Source of the DNA: Azovibrio restrictus DSM 23866
GTDB taxonomy: Bacteria; Pseudomonadota; Gammaproteobacteria; Burkholderiales; Rhodocyclaceae
NCBI RefSeq assembly: GCF_000429665.1
Contig: NZ_AUCH01000002.1
Coordinates: 292,554 to 356,553, forward strand
Direction: 5' to 3'
Length of the DNA: 64,000 nucleotides
The translations under genes and the position numbers were made by a program. Under the pieces are notes generated by a model, which had not been told where the DNA came from, did no database searches, and saw only the letters and a program-made list of their open reading frames with translations. Below, piece by piece: positions 9,098 through 20,004 of this stretch; position 1 is the stretch's first letter, and each line of letters starts with the position of its first letter.

Positions 9098-10468
9098 ATG
9101 CTCACCATCTATAATTCCCTGAAGCGGGAAAAACAGGAATTTACCCCCATCGAACCCGGCAAGGTCAAGATGTATGTCTGCGGCATGACCGTGTACGACT
9201 ACTGCCATCTGGGCCACGCACGGGTGATGGTGTCCTTTGACGCGGTCTATCGCTGGTTCAAGGCGCGGGGCTTTGCCGTCACCTACGTGCGCAACATCAC
9301 CGATATCGATGACAAGATCATTCGCCGCGCGGCGGAGAACGGCGAACCCATCGAAGCCCTGACCAAGCGCTTCATTGCGGCCATGCACGAGGATGCGGAT
9401 GCCCTGGGTGTGCTGCGTCCCGACCATGAGCCCCGGGCCACCGAATTCGTACCCCAGATGCAGGCGCTGATCGGCCAGCTGGAAGCCCATGGCCTGGCCT
9501 ACAAGGCGGCCGATGGGGATGTGAATTACTCGGTACGCAAATTCCCCGGGTACGGCAAGCTGTCCGGCAAGTCCCTGGACGATCTGCGCGCCGGCGAGCG
9601 GGTGGAGGTGGATACCGCCAAGCAGGATCCTCTGGATTTCGTGCTCTGGAAGCACGCCAAGCCGGGGGAGCCGGCCTGGGCGTCGCCCTGGGGCGAGGGT
9701 CGGCCGGGCTGGCATATCGAGTGCTCGGCCATGAGCTCATCCCTGCTCGGCAAGCATTTCGACATCCACGGCGGCGGCCAGGACCTGCAGTTCCCGCACC
9801 ACGAAAACGAGATTGCCCAGTCCGAGGGGGCCCACGGCTGCAGTTACGTCAATTACTGGATGCACAACGGTTTCGTGCGGGTGGATAACGAGAAGATGTC
9901 CAAGTCCCTGGGCAACTTCTTCACCATCCGTGAGGTGCTCAAGGAATATGACCCGGAGGTGGTGCGCTTCTTCATTCTGCGGGCCCATTACCGCAGCCCC
10001 CTGAACTATTCGGATGCTCACCTGAAGGATGCCCGGGCCAGCCTGGACACCCTGTACTTCACCCTGCGGGATGTGGCGCCGGAGCCCGTGGCGCTGGACT
10101 GGAGCCATCCCCATGCCGCCCGTTTCCAGGCGGCCATGGATGACGATTTCGATACCCATGGGGCCATCGCCGTGCTGTTCGAGCTGGCCCAGGAGGCCCG
10201 GCGTGGCAACGATGCCCGCCTGTCCGGCCTGCTCCAGGCCCTGGGGGGCGTGCTGGGTCTCCTGCAGCGGCCGCCCCTGGAATACCTGCGTGCCGCAGTG
10301 GGAGAGACCGGTCTGCCGGAAGCCGAGATCGAGGCCCTGATCGCCCGGCGTCTGGCCGCCAAGCAGGCCAGGGATTTTGCCGAGGCTGACCGGGTTCGGG
10401 AGGAACTGAAAGCTGCCGGAGTGCTGCTCGAGGATGGTCCCGGCGGGACCACCTGGCGGAGGGCCTGA
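9098..10468 (+). CDS. cysS: Cysteinyl-tRNA synthetase
   Basis: A class I aminoacyl-tRNA synthetase charging tRNA-Cys. The HIGH-equivalent is CHLGHARVMV near residue 37, preceded by the zinc-ligand Cys in YVCGMTVYD. The other zinc ligands are in WHIECSAMS and HHENEIAQSE, and the KMSKS loop is intact (EKMSKSLGNFF). 456 residues, full length. Single gene, convergent with the binding-protein gene and sharing its terminator. The ATG at 9098 matches the family N-terminus (LTIYNSLKREKQEF). Confidence 0.98.
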   Translation: MLTIYNSLKREKQEFTPIEPGKVKMYVCGMTVYDYCHLGHARVMVSFDAVYRWFKARGFAVTYVRNITDIDDKIIRRAAENGEPIEALTKRFIAAMHEDADALGVLRPDHEPRATEFVPQMQALIGQLEAHGLAYKAADGDVNYSVRKFPGYGKLSGKSLDDLRAGERVEVDTAKQDPLDFVLWKHAKPGEPAWASPWGEGRPGWHIECSAMSSSLLGKHFDIHGGGQDLQFPHHENEIAQSEGAHGCSYVNYWMHNGFVRVDNEKMSKSLGNFFTIREVLKEYDPEVVRFFILRAHYRSPLNYSDAHLKDARASLDTLYFTLRDVAPEPVALDWSHPHAARFQAAMDDDFDTHGAIAVLFELAQEARRGNDARLSGLLQALGGVLGLLQRPPLEYLRAAVGETGLPEAEIEALIARRLAAKQARDFAEADRVREELKAAGVLLEDGPGGTTWRRA

Positions 10469-10506
10469 GCGCCCGGGGCGGATTCACTCCGCTCCGCTGG
10501 CTGAAC

Positions 10507-10540
10507 AGCAAAATGGCCCGCATCTGCGGGCCATTTTGCT
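10507..10540. terminator. Bidirectional terminator between cysS and the binding-protein gene
   Basis: A 16-bp perfect inverted repeat (10507-10522 and 10525-10540) with a 2-base centre, and A/T tracts on both sides of the GGCCCGC core, serves both convergent genes. Confidence 0.85.
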
Positions 10541-10558
10541 GGAGGCTGTTGCCTGGGA

Positions 10559-11701
10559 TCAGCGCAGAATCTTGCCGCCGCTGCCGATCACCGTCAGTTC
10601 CACGAAGCGGGAGCCGTTGCGGCTGTCCGGGCCATAGGTGACCCGGTAGCCGCCCAGGTCCAGGTTGTTCATGGTTTCCAGGGCCGTGACCAGTTTTTCC
10701 CGGGTCAGGTCCCGGCCGGCCCGGCGCAGGGCCTCCACCATGAGCTTGGCGGTGATGTAGCCTTCAACGCCGTAGTAGGAGTATTTGCCGTTCCGGCCCA
10801 GCAGCCGCTGGTAGTCACGCACGGCCGGCGTGGTGTCGTTCCAGGGATAGGGCATGACCTGGGAAATGCCGATGCCCCGGGCCTCGTCTCCCAGTTCGGC
10901 CACCAGCTGTTCCGCCCCCACGGGGGAAACCGTCATGAACATGGGATTCTGGCCATTCTTCTTCATGTGGCGCACGAAAGCAGCCGTAGGCTTGTACAGG
11001 GTGATCATCACCACCGCTTGAGGCGTGACCTTGGAAATGTTCTGTACCGCCAGGTCCACGTCCAGGGAGTTGCGCTCCACCGTGCCCACGGCCGAGGGGG
11101 CCAGATCAAACTTTTTCAGGGCGGCGGTGACCCCATCCAGACCGGAGCGGCCGTAGCCGTCGTTCTGATAGAACACGGCGATGTTCTTAAGGCCCAGGGA
11201 AACCAGCTGGCTGACGATCACGTCGGTTTCATTGGCGTAGCTGGCCCGCACGTTGAACATGTAGCGGTTGTTGGGGTTGGCCCCGGGAGGGCGGCGCAGG
11301 CTGTCGGCGCCGGAGATGGTGCCTACCAGGGGGACCTTGGCCGGGCCGAACACATCGTTCATGGCCTGGGTGGTGGGGCTGGAGCCGTAGTAGCCGAGCA
11401 GGGCAAAGGCCTGCTTGTCATTGATCAGGGTACGGGTGTTGGCCACGGTGCGGTCGGTTTCGTAGCCGTCATCCAGGGCTTCCAGAACCAGCTTGCGGCC
11501 GTTTACGCCGCCGTTCTTGTTCACCTGGGCGAAATAGGCGTTGATGACCTCGCGCATTTCCACACCGTAGGCCCCGTTGGGGCCGCTGAGGGGGGCGGAC
11601 ATGCCCAGGGTGATGCTGCTGTCGGTGACGCCGGGTTCGGCTGCGGCCAGGGCGGACCAAGCCATCAGGCAGGTGGCGGCCACGGTTTTCCAGAGTTTCA
11701 T
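10559..11701 (-). CDS. ABC-transporter periplasmic substrate-binding protein (branched-chain amino-acid type)
   Basis: A 380-residue periplasmic type I binding protein of the Leu/Ile/Val (Peripla_BP_6) family. Signal peptide MKLWKTVAATCLMAWSALAA is followed by SSITLGMSAPLSGPNGAYG and the typical GYYGSSPTTQAMNDVF hinge-region segment. The start ATG at 11701 has AGGAG upstream. No LivH/M/G/F permease or ATPase genes are adjacent, so it is an orphan: either it serves a distant transporter or it delivers ligand to a receptor. The ligand (amino acid, amide, urea or aromatic acid) cannot be decided. Confidence 0.88.
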   Translation of the reverse strand: MKLWKTVAATCLMAWSALAAAEPGVTDSSITLGMSAPLSGPNGAYGVEMREVINAYFAQVNKNGGVNGRKLVLEALDDGYETDRTVANTRTLINDKQAFALLGYYGSSPTTQAMNDVFGPAKVPLVGTISGADSLRRPPGANPNNRYMFNVRASYANETDVIVSQLVSLGLKNIAVFYQNDGYGRSGLDGVTAALKKFDLAPSAVGTVERNSLDVDLAVQNISKVTPQAVVMITLYKPTAAFVRHMKKNGQNPMFMTVSPVGAEQLVAELGDEARGIGISQVMPYPWNDTTPAVRDYQRLLGRNGKYSYYGVEGYITAKLMVEALRRAGRDLTREKLVTALETMNNLDLGGYRVTYGPDSRNGSRFVELTVIGSGGKILR

Positions 11702-11795
11702 CCCACGCTCCTCGTTTTTGCTGATTATTGCCGGATTCTAGCAGTCCGGAGGCCCGGATGGACTAAGGCGAGAGGGTTGTGGTCTGACTTTTGTC

Positions 11796-11825
11796 AAAAA
11801 AAAGGGCAGCCGCAGCCGCCCCTTT
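11796..11825 (-). terminator. Intrinsic terminator of the grpE-dnaK-dnaJ operon
   Basis: On the minus strand a GC-rich hairpin with an outer stem AAAGGG/CCCTTT is followed by a run of eight T. It lies just beyond the dnaJ stop. Confidence 0.75.
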
Positions 11826-11843
11826 GCCCTGGTTTTTCCGCCT

Positions 11844-12977
<1,134 letters not shown>

Positions 12978-13008
12978 GATGGGTTTCTCTTGTATGTCGG
13001 CTGGTGCT

Positions 13009-14151
13009 TCAGCGGGCTTTGAAGGGCTCGCCCCAAGGAATGTCCTGATCGCTGCGGGCCCACATCAGCCAGTCGTCGCAGTGGGGTTTGTCGCAGGTGC
13101 GGCTGGCCAGGTGGTGCAGGGTGGCCAGGGTGGGATTCTTGTCGCCGCTATCTGGCAGAGGCTCCCGTTTGCCCACTGTGGCCGCCAGCAGCACGCTGTT
13201 CTGGCTGCCGGGAAAGTTCGGGGTAATGCCGGTCAGTTGCACCGGGGCGAAGCGGTCCCGCAGGGCGCTGCGGATCAGGGCCCGGTCCCGGGTCAGCATC
13301 CGTTCCAGGCGCACCACGACGCCTACGGTCTGGCCTTCCCAGCGGAAAGGATTTTCGTCCAGTTGCTGCAGGGTCACCCAGGCCTGGATGTTGTTCCTGC
13401 GGCTGAAGTCATGGAACTGCTGGCGGCTTGCTTCCCGCTGCCGTTCATGTTCGGCCCGGGCCTGTTCCTGCCGGGCCTGGTCCGCCGCCTTGTTGGAATA
13501 GCGCTCCACCTGGGTTGCAGCTGGCCCCATGTACGCCTGGGCGATGGGGTTGGGCAGCATGTGGTTGGGCTGGGGGAGGACTGCCTCGGTGTGGATGCCG
13601 AGGTTGAGGTCCCTGCCGGTGTCCGGGCAGGTTTTACGATAGCGCTGGTGCGCTTCGAGCATCAGGCTTTTGACCTTGTCCTCATCGGCGGCGGAAACCC
13701 CGGCGGGTAGCACCAGACGGATGGATTTCGTGCGGCAGAGTTCCAGGGGCCCGTCCTGTTCGCTGGTGCTGATGAATAGCAGGTCGGCGCCGTTTACCTT
13801 GCCCATGGGAATTAGGTACTGGTCTCCCGGGATCGGGGTGATGCTGCCCTTGATGTCGCTACCATTAAGGAAGACCCCATTGCGGAATTCCCCTTCCCAG
13901 CGGCTCTTCACCTTCATCTCCGCATAGCGGTACAGCCATTCCGCCTTGCCCTTGCCTTCGGCCCGGCCGTTCTTGCAACCCCCCGTGTAGCGCAGGGCGT
14001 ATTCCTCGGGTTTGAGCCGGGATGGGGCCCATACGGAGCAGCGCCCGTCCTCGGCGCTGACATAGCCGTGCTCTCCCGCCTGGGCGTATGGCGACGGCAG
14101 GCTGGCCAGGGTCAGCAGGATGGCGTGAAGCAGCAGGGTCCGGGTGCGCAT
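13009..14151 (-). CDS. Uncharacterised exported protein with MORN-like repeats, inside the dnaK-dnaJ operon
   Basis: I do not recognise a named family for the whole protein. The ATG at 14151 (AGG about 8 bases upstream) gives 380 residues beginning with a clear signal peptide (MRTRTLLLHAILLTLASL, cleavage near YAQAG). An upstream ATG at 14193 would add 14 polar residues before it and is less likely. After the signal, two MORN-like stretches (YTGGCKNGRAEGKGKAEW near 55-72 and WEGEFRNGVFLNGSD near 85-98) are followed by a mixed region, a highly charged Gln/Arg-rich coiled segment (about 210-245) and a C-terminal domain ending in a Cys-rich CDKPHCDDW. It lies 71 bases after dnaK and 31 before dnaJ. 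Exported and probably heat-induced with its neighbours; its role is unknown. Confidence 0.75.
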   Translation of the reverse strand: MRTRTLLLHAILLTLASLPSPYAQAGEHGYVSAEDGRCSVWAPSRLKPEEYALRYTGGCKNGRAEGKGKAEWLYRYAEMKVKSRWEGEFRNGVFLNGSDIKGSITPIPGDQYLIPMGKVNGADLLFISTSEQDGPLELCRTKSIRLVLPAGVSAADEDKVKSLMLEAHQRYRKTCPDTGRDLNLGIHTEAVLPQPNHMLPNPIAQAYMGPAATQVERYSNKAADQARQEQARAEHERQREASRQQFHDFSRRNNIQAWVTLQQLDENPFRWEGQTVGVVVRLERMLTRDRALIRSALRDRFAPVQLTGITPNFPGSQNSVLLAATVGKREPLPDSGDKNPTLATLHHLASRTCDKPHCDDWLMWARSDQDIPWGEPFKAR

Positions 14152-14175
14152 ATTTTTACCTGTGGGTGAACGACC

Positions 14176-14200
14176 AACGGGGATGGCTGGCATCCCCGTT
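14176..14200 (-). promoter_or_regulatory. Hairpin between dnaK and the exported-protein gene
   Basis: A perfect 10-bp stem (AACGGGGATG / CATCCCCGTT) with a 5-base loop lies in the 71-base gap. No T-run follows on the minus strand, so it is more likely an RNA-stability or processing element, or a leaky attenuator, than a full terminator. Confidence 0.6.
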
Positions 14201-14222
14201 TCGGCACAAGGCGAAGCGGGGC

Positions 14223-16163
<1,941 letters not shown>

Positions 16164-16237
16164 ATCCTTTCTAGGGTGTGTGCCGCATCTTGGGTGGCGG
16201 CAGCACGGGTTCTATACAAAATTTCCTGATCGCTAAG

Positions 16238-16262
16238 TAGGGGTGTTCCCCGGAATTTCAAG
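16238..16262 (-). promoter_or_regulatory. sigma32-like promoter upstream of dnaK
   Basis: Leftward: CTTGAA at 16257-16262, overlapping the grpE stop codon, a 13-base spacer, then CCCCTA at 16238-16243 (heat-shock -10 consensus CCCCAT). It would allow dnaK to be transcribed above the level of grpE. Confidence 0.65.
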
Positions 16263-16800
16263 CGTCCTTGCCCTTGGCCACCATCACCAGAGCGGGGCGC
16301 AGCACCCGCTCGGCAATCAGATAGCCTTTCTGCAGCACATGCACCACGGTATTGGCTTCCTGTTCGGCCTCCACCATGCCCATGGCCTGGTGCTGGTGCG
16401 GGTCGAATTTCTCCCCGGCCGGATTGATTTCCTTGAGGCCGGAACGGTCAAAGGCGGAAATCAGCTGCTTCAGGGTCAGTTCCACGCCGCTGCGCAGGTC
16501 TTCCACGGTCTGCTTGTCGCTGGCCAGGGCGGCTTCGAGGCTGTCCTTGACCGCCAGCAGCTCGCCGGCAAACTTCTCGATGCCGAACTTATGGGCCTTG
16601 GCGATGTCTTCCTGAGCCCGGCGCCGGACGTTTTCCGTCTCGGCCTTGGCACGCAGCCAGGCATCATGGTGTTCGGTGGCCTTGAGTTCCAGGTCGCGCA
16701 GCTGCTCTTCCAGGCTGGGCAGGCTGTCCACCTGTGAGGTGTTGATGGTCTCCGGCTGATCCTGGGGGGCGGTGGACGGGTTGTTGATGTCTTCGGTCAT
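16258..16800 (-). CDS. grpE: Nucleotide exchange factor GrpE
   Basis: Releases ADP from DnaK and so drives its chaperone cycle. About 180 residues: a disordered acidic N-terminus, the long dimerisation helix (about 35-90, with HDAWLRAKAETENVRRR) and the C-terminal beta domain ending PALVMVAKG. I use the ATG at 16800, which has GGGAGA 7 bases upstream; an ATG at 16815 would add five residues and has a weaker GGAAGA. First gene of the heat-shock operon, divergent from the kinase gene. Confidence 0.96.
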   Translation of the reverse strand: MTEDINNPSTAPQDQPETINTSQVDSLPSLEEQLRDLELKATEHHDAWLRAKAETENVRRRAQEDIAKAHKFGIEKFAGELLAVKDSLEAALASDKQTVEDLRSGVELTLKQLISAFDRSGLKEINPAGEKFDPHQHQAMGMVEAEQEANTVVHVLQKGYLIAERVLRPALVMVAKGKDA

Positions 16801-16829
16801 TGTTGAGTCTCCCATTGATTCTTCCGGTT

Positions 16830-16855
16830 ATGGGGGCGGAATGTCGGCTTTCAAG
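16830..16855 (-). promoter_or_regulatory. sigma32-like heat-shock promoter of grpE
   Basis: Leftward: CTTGAA at 16850-16855, 14-base spacer, CCCCAT at 16830-16835. Both boxes match the sigma32 consensus exactly and the spacing is within the accepted range. No CIRCE inverted repeat (TTAGCACTC and its complement) is seen here. Confidence 0.85.
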
Positions 16856-16914
16856 CCCTTTTTTTAAATTCTCCGATTCCTGCTAGCATCTGGAATATCT
16901 TCGGACGGAGTGCC

Positions 16915-18264
16915 ATGGAACGCATCGGAAAATATCGGGTTGTCCGGGAACTGGGCAAGGGGGCCACGGCGGTGGTCTACCTGTGCGACGATCCCGACGA
17001 AGGCCGCCAGGTGGCGGTCAAGCTCGTGCGCTTCGACAGCGACAACGCGGCCGTCTCCCGACGCCTGCGCAAGCTGTTCCAGACCGAGGATGCCATTGCC
17101 CGGCGCCTGGACCACGCCAATATCGTCAAGATTTACGAGGCGGTGGTAGAGGAGAACCAGGCCTACATCGCCATGGAATACGTGGATGGGGTTTCCCTGG
17201 AGGACTTCTGCCGCATCGACCGGCTGCTGCCCCTGTACCGGGTCGTGGGCATCATCTTCAAATGCTGTCTGGCCCTGGATCATGCCTACCGCCAGGGGGT
17301 GATCCACCGGGACATCAAACCCGCCAACATCCTGCTCGACAAGGACGACAATCCCAAGATTGCGGACTTCGGCCTGGCCATCAACATCAACAAGGACATG
17401 GACCGGGATTCCACCTTCGTGATGGGCGTGGGTTCCCCGGCCTACATGTCGCCGGAGCAGATCAAGGGTTATCCCTTGAACCAGAAGACCGACCTGTATT
17501 CCCTCGGGGTGGTGCTGTTCCAGATGCTCACCGGGCGGCTGCCCTTCCGGGCCAAGAATCCGGCCACCCTGATCTACAAGATCGTGAACATGGATATCCC
17601 GGTGATTTCCCAGCTCAATCCCAACCTGCCGGAGGGGCTGGATGCGATCATCAAGAAGGCCCTGGAAAAGGATCTCTACAGCCGCTACCGCAACGGGGCC
17701 GAGTTCGCCAAGGATTTGTCCACGGTGCGTTACCAGATCGTCAAGGAAGACGACCCGGAACCCCAGGACATGCGCCATTTCGAAGCCCTGCGCAAGCTGG
17801 AGTTCTTCGTGGAGTTCGAGAACGTGGAACTCTGGGAAATCCTGCGTTCAGCCATCTGGCGGGATGTGGACCGCAACGTGACCCTGTTGTCCGAGGGGGA
17901 AGCGGACAAGCGCTTCGGCATCATCGTCAGCGGTTGTGTCGAGGTATCGGTGGAGGGCAAGGTGCTCTGCCGCCTGGGGGCCGGGGAGGTGGTGGGGGAG
18001 ATGGCGCACCTGCATTACGCCGACGGCAAGCGTCACGCCACGGTGGTGACCCTGGAGCCCTGCCGTTTCCTGGAAATCAGTGGACCGGCCCTGGCCCTGT
18101 CCTCCGAGGAGCTCCAGGAGCGCATGCAGAAAACCCTGATGGCCAAGGTGATCGAGCGCCTGCGCGAGGCCAACAAGCTCCTGGCCAAACAGGGGCCTGG
18201 CGCCACCAAGGGCAGTGGCCCCCTGCCGCCGGCCAGCCTGGACCTGGAGCTGATGCCCATGTGA
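16915..18264 (+). CDS. Ser/Thr protein kinase fused to a cyclic-nucleotide-binding domain
   Basis: 449 residues, no transmembrane segment, so soluble. Residues 1-265 form a Hanks-type kinase with all key elements: glycine loop LGKGATAVVY, Lys36 in VAVKLV, HRDIKPAN (131-138), DFGLA (151-155) and GSPAYMSPEQ (173-182). Residues about 295-415 form a cNMP-binding fold (GCVEVSVEGKVLCRLGAGEVVGEMAHL) with the phosphate-cassette Glu in GEMAHL and an Arg in KRHATVV, so ligand binding looks possible. The tail is Pro/Gly-rich. SD GGAG sits before the ATG. It is divergent from grpE across 114 bases and ends at a hairpin shared with the chemoreceptor gene. Its substrates are unknown. Kinase-cNMP fusions are mainly known from eukaryotic PKG and sporadically from bacteria. 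Confidence 0.9.
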   Translation: MERIGKYRVVRELGKGATAVVYLCDDPDEGRQVAVKLVRFDSDNAAVSRRLRKLFQTEDAIARRLDHANIVKIYEAVVEENQAYIAMEYVDGVSLEDFCRIDRLLPLYRVVGIIFKCCLALDHAYRQGVIHRDIKPANILLDKDDNPKIADFGLAININKDMDRDSTFVMGVGSPAYMSPEQIKGYPLNQKTDLYSLGVVLFQMLTGRLPFRAKNPATLIYKIVNMDIPVISQLNPNLPEGLDAIIKKALEKDLYSRYRNGAEFAKDLSTVRYQIVKEDDPEPQDMRHFEALRKLEFFVEFENVELWEILRSAIWRDVDRNVTLLSEGEADKRFGIIVSGCVEVSVEGKVLCRLGAGEVVGEMAHLHYADGKRHATVVTLEPCRFLEISGPALALSSEELQERMQKTLMAKVIERLREANKLLAKQGPGATKGSGPLPPASLDLELMPM

Positions 18265-18265
18265 A

Positions 18266-18287
18266 GAACCCGCCGTCAGGCGGGTTC
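18266..18287. terminator. Hairpin between the kinase and chemoreceptor genes
   Basis: GAACCCGCC (18266-18274) and GGCGGGTTC (18279-18287) form a perfect 9-bp stem with a GTCA loop between convergent genes. Flanking T/A runs are short, so termination strength is uncertain. Confidence 0.65.
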
Positions 18288-18311
18288 ATGTTTGGTGCTG
18301 CCGGGCCGGGC

Positions 18312-19931
18312 TCAGACCTTGAAGCGGCCCACGGTGCCCTGCAGATTGTCGGCCAGGATCTTGAGGTCGTCGGCGGCAGCGGCGGTTTCTTCCACCGAAC
18401 TGGTGTTGTCCCGGGCCATGCTGGCGATGGCTTCGATGTTGTCCGCCACTTCGCCGGAGACCCGGCGTTGCTGGTCGGTGGCCGTGGCGATGGTGTCCAG
18501 TCCCTCGCCTACCTCCTGCACCGAACCGTTGGTGGCGGTCAGGATGTCGGCCACCGAATGGACCGATTCCTGGCTGCTGGAGAGGTGCGACAGCCCCTCG
18601 TGGATGGCCTTGCGCACGGCCACCGACTGGGAGGTGAGCTTTTCCGTGATGGCGTCGATCTCGCTGGCGGAACGGGCGGACTTTTCCGCCAGCTTCCTGA
18701 CCTCGTCGGCCACCACGGCAAAGCCGCGTCCCTGTTCCCCGGCCCGGGCTGCCTCGATGGCCGCGTTCAGGGCGAGCAGGTTGGTCTGTTCGGCGATGTC
18801 CTTGACCTCCTGGGTCATGGCATTGATGGCCTCGGTATTGCGCACGAACTCATTGACCGACTCGGCCATCTGCTTGACGGCGGATTCCACCACGTCCATT
18901 TCTTCCAGCAGCTCGGTCAGGCTGCGATTGCCGGCCTGGGCCCGGTCCAGGGACTCCTGGGACTGGTGCTGCACGTGTTCGGCGCTCTGGGCGATGGAGA
19001 CGATGCTGGTCACCAGCTGTTCCACGGCGGCGGCCGCCTGGTTGGATTTCTCGTCCTGCTGATGGGAGCTGCTGGCCACCCGGCTGGCGCTCATGGAAAG
19101 ATCGTGGGCCTTGGCGGAAACCCGCTGGGCAGCTTCCGTGACCTGGCGTACCAGCTTGGCGAAGTTCTCCATCATTTCGTTGAAGACCAGGGCGGTCTCA
19201 CCGATCTCGTCCTTGCCCTTGATCTTCAGCCGGCGGGTCAGGTCCCCTTCGCCCCGGGCAATGTCCACCAGGCCCTTACGCAGTTCGTCCATGGGCTGGG
19301 TGACGAAGTGGTGGGTGAGCCAGTAAATGACCCCCAGGAGCAGCAGGCTGACCAGGAAGGCGGCTCCGGCAATCTTGAAGCGCATGGCGGATACGGCCGA
19401 TTCCACCGAGTCCAGGGACACCTTCATGCTGACCACGCCCAGCACCGTGCCTTCGGGGACCTGGTGGCAGGCGATGCAGTCCTTGCCCAGGTAATTGCGG
19501 TCGGCCTTGGTGGGGTTGACCACGCGCAGGGCCAGGTGGCCGTCTTCCTCAATCACCGATACATAGGATTGACCGGAGTTCATGACCTGCTGTTCGATGC
19601 TGTCCAGGGCCCGGTTGGATTTGGTGTCGGGGCCGAAAATCTTGGATACCGCATCGCCCCGAGCCACGTGCAGGTCCTTGATCACGGAGAGCTGCTTGAT
19701 CTGGTCCAGGAACACTTCCCGCTGCCCCACCGTGCCGGTGATCATCATGCCGGTCAGGCCGGCCATGGTCATCTCGTGGATGCTCTGGGCAAAGTCCTTG
19801 GCCTGGTTGATGGCATTGCTGCGGTTTTCCTGGCTTTCCCAGGCAATCAGGCCTCCCCAGGCCAGCACCAGCACCGACCAGATGGCGGCGGTGAGGCGAA
19901 TCCAGATCTTCCAGTCAGCGATCCGTGTCAT
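18312..19931 (-). CDS. Methyl-accepting chemotaxis protein with a c-type haem-binding motif
   Basis: A 539-residue transmembrane chemoreceptor. TM1 at about residues 13-31, periplasmic sensor about 32-185, TM2 about 187-205, HAMP about 206-260, then the signalling helices with the hairpin tip EQTNLLALNAAIEAARAGEQGRGFAVVADEV around 395-425. The sensor contains CIACH (Cys152, Cys155, His156), the covalent haem c attachment motif, placed in a KDCIACHQVPEGTVLGVVSMKVSL context reminiscent of the haem-bearing sensor domains of Geobacter MCPs and Tll0287-like domains. It is likely a redox, oxygen or NO sensor for taxis. There is no C-terminal NWETF-type pentapeptide, and no che genes are nearby. Confidence 0.9.
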   Translation of the reverse strand: MTRIADWKIWIRLTAAIWSVLVLAWGGLIAWESQENRSNAINQAKDFAQSIHEMTMAGLTGMMITGTVGQREVFLDQIKQLSVIKDLHVARGDAVSKIFGPDTKSNRALDSIEQQVMNSGQSYVSVIEEDGHLALRVVNPTKADRNYLGKDCIACHQVPEGTVLGVVSMKVSLDSVESAVSAMRFKIAGAAFLVSLLLLGVIYWLTHHFVTQPMDELRKGLVDIARGEGDLTRRLKIKGKDEIGETALVFNEMMENFAKLVRQVTEAAQRVSAKAHDLSMSASRVASSSHQQDEKSNQAAAAVEQLVTSIVSIAQSAEHVQHQSQESLDRAQAGNRSLTELLEEMDVVESAVKQMAESVNEFVRNTEAINAMTQEVKDIAEQTNLLALNAAIEAARAGEQGRGFAVVADEVRKLAEKSARSASEIDAITEKLTSQSVAVRKAIHEGLSHLSSSQESVHSVADILTATNGSVQEVGEGLDTIATATDQQRRVSGEVADNIEAIASMARDNTSSVEETAAAADDLKILADNLQGTVGRFKV

Positions 19932-20004
19932 TTTGTTTTCCTTGTCTCCCGAAGGGATATTCCAGGTTTTCCCATGCGGCTGAAATATCGGGAAAGCCTG
20001 CTGT

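Noticed and set aside
16801..16914. CIRCE operator for HrcA near grpE
   Set aside because: No TTAGCACTC-N9-GAGTGCTAA or near match was seen; the region is explained by a sigma32 promoter.
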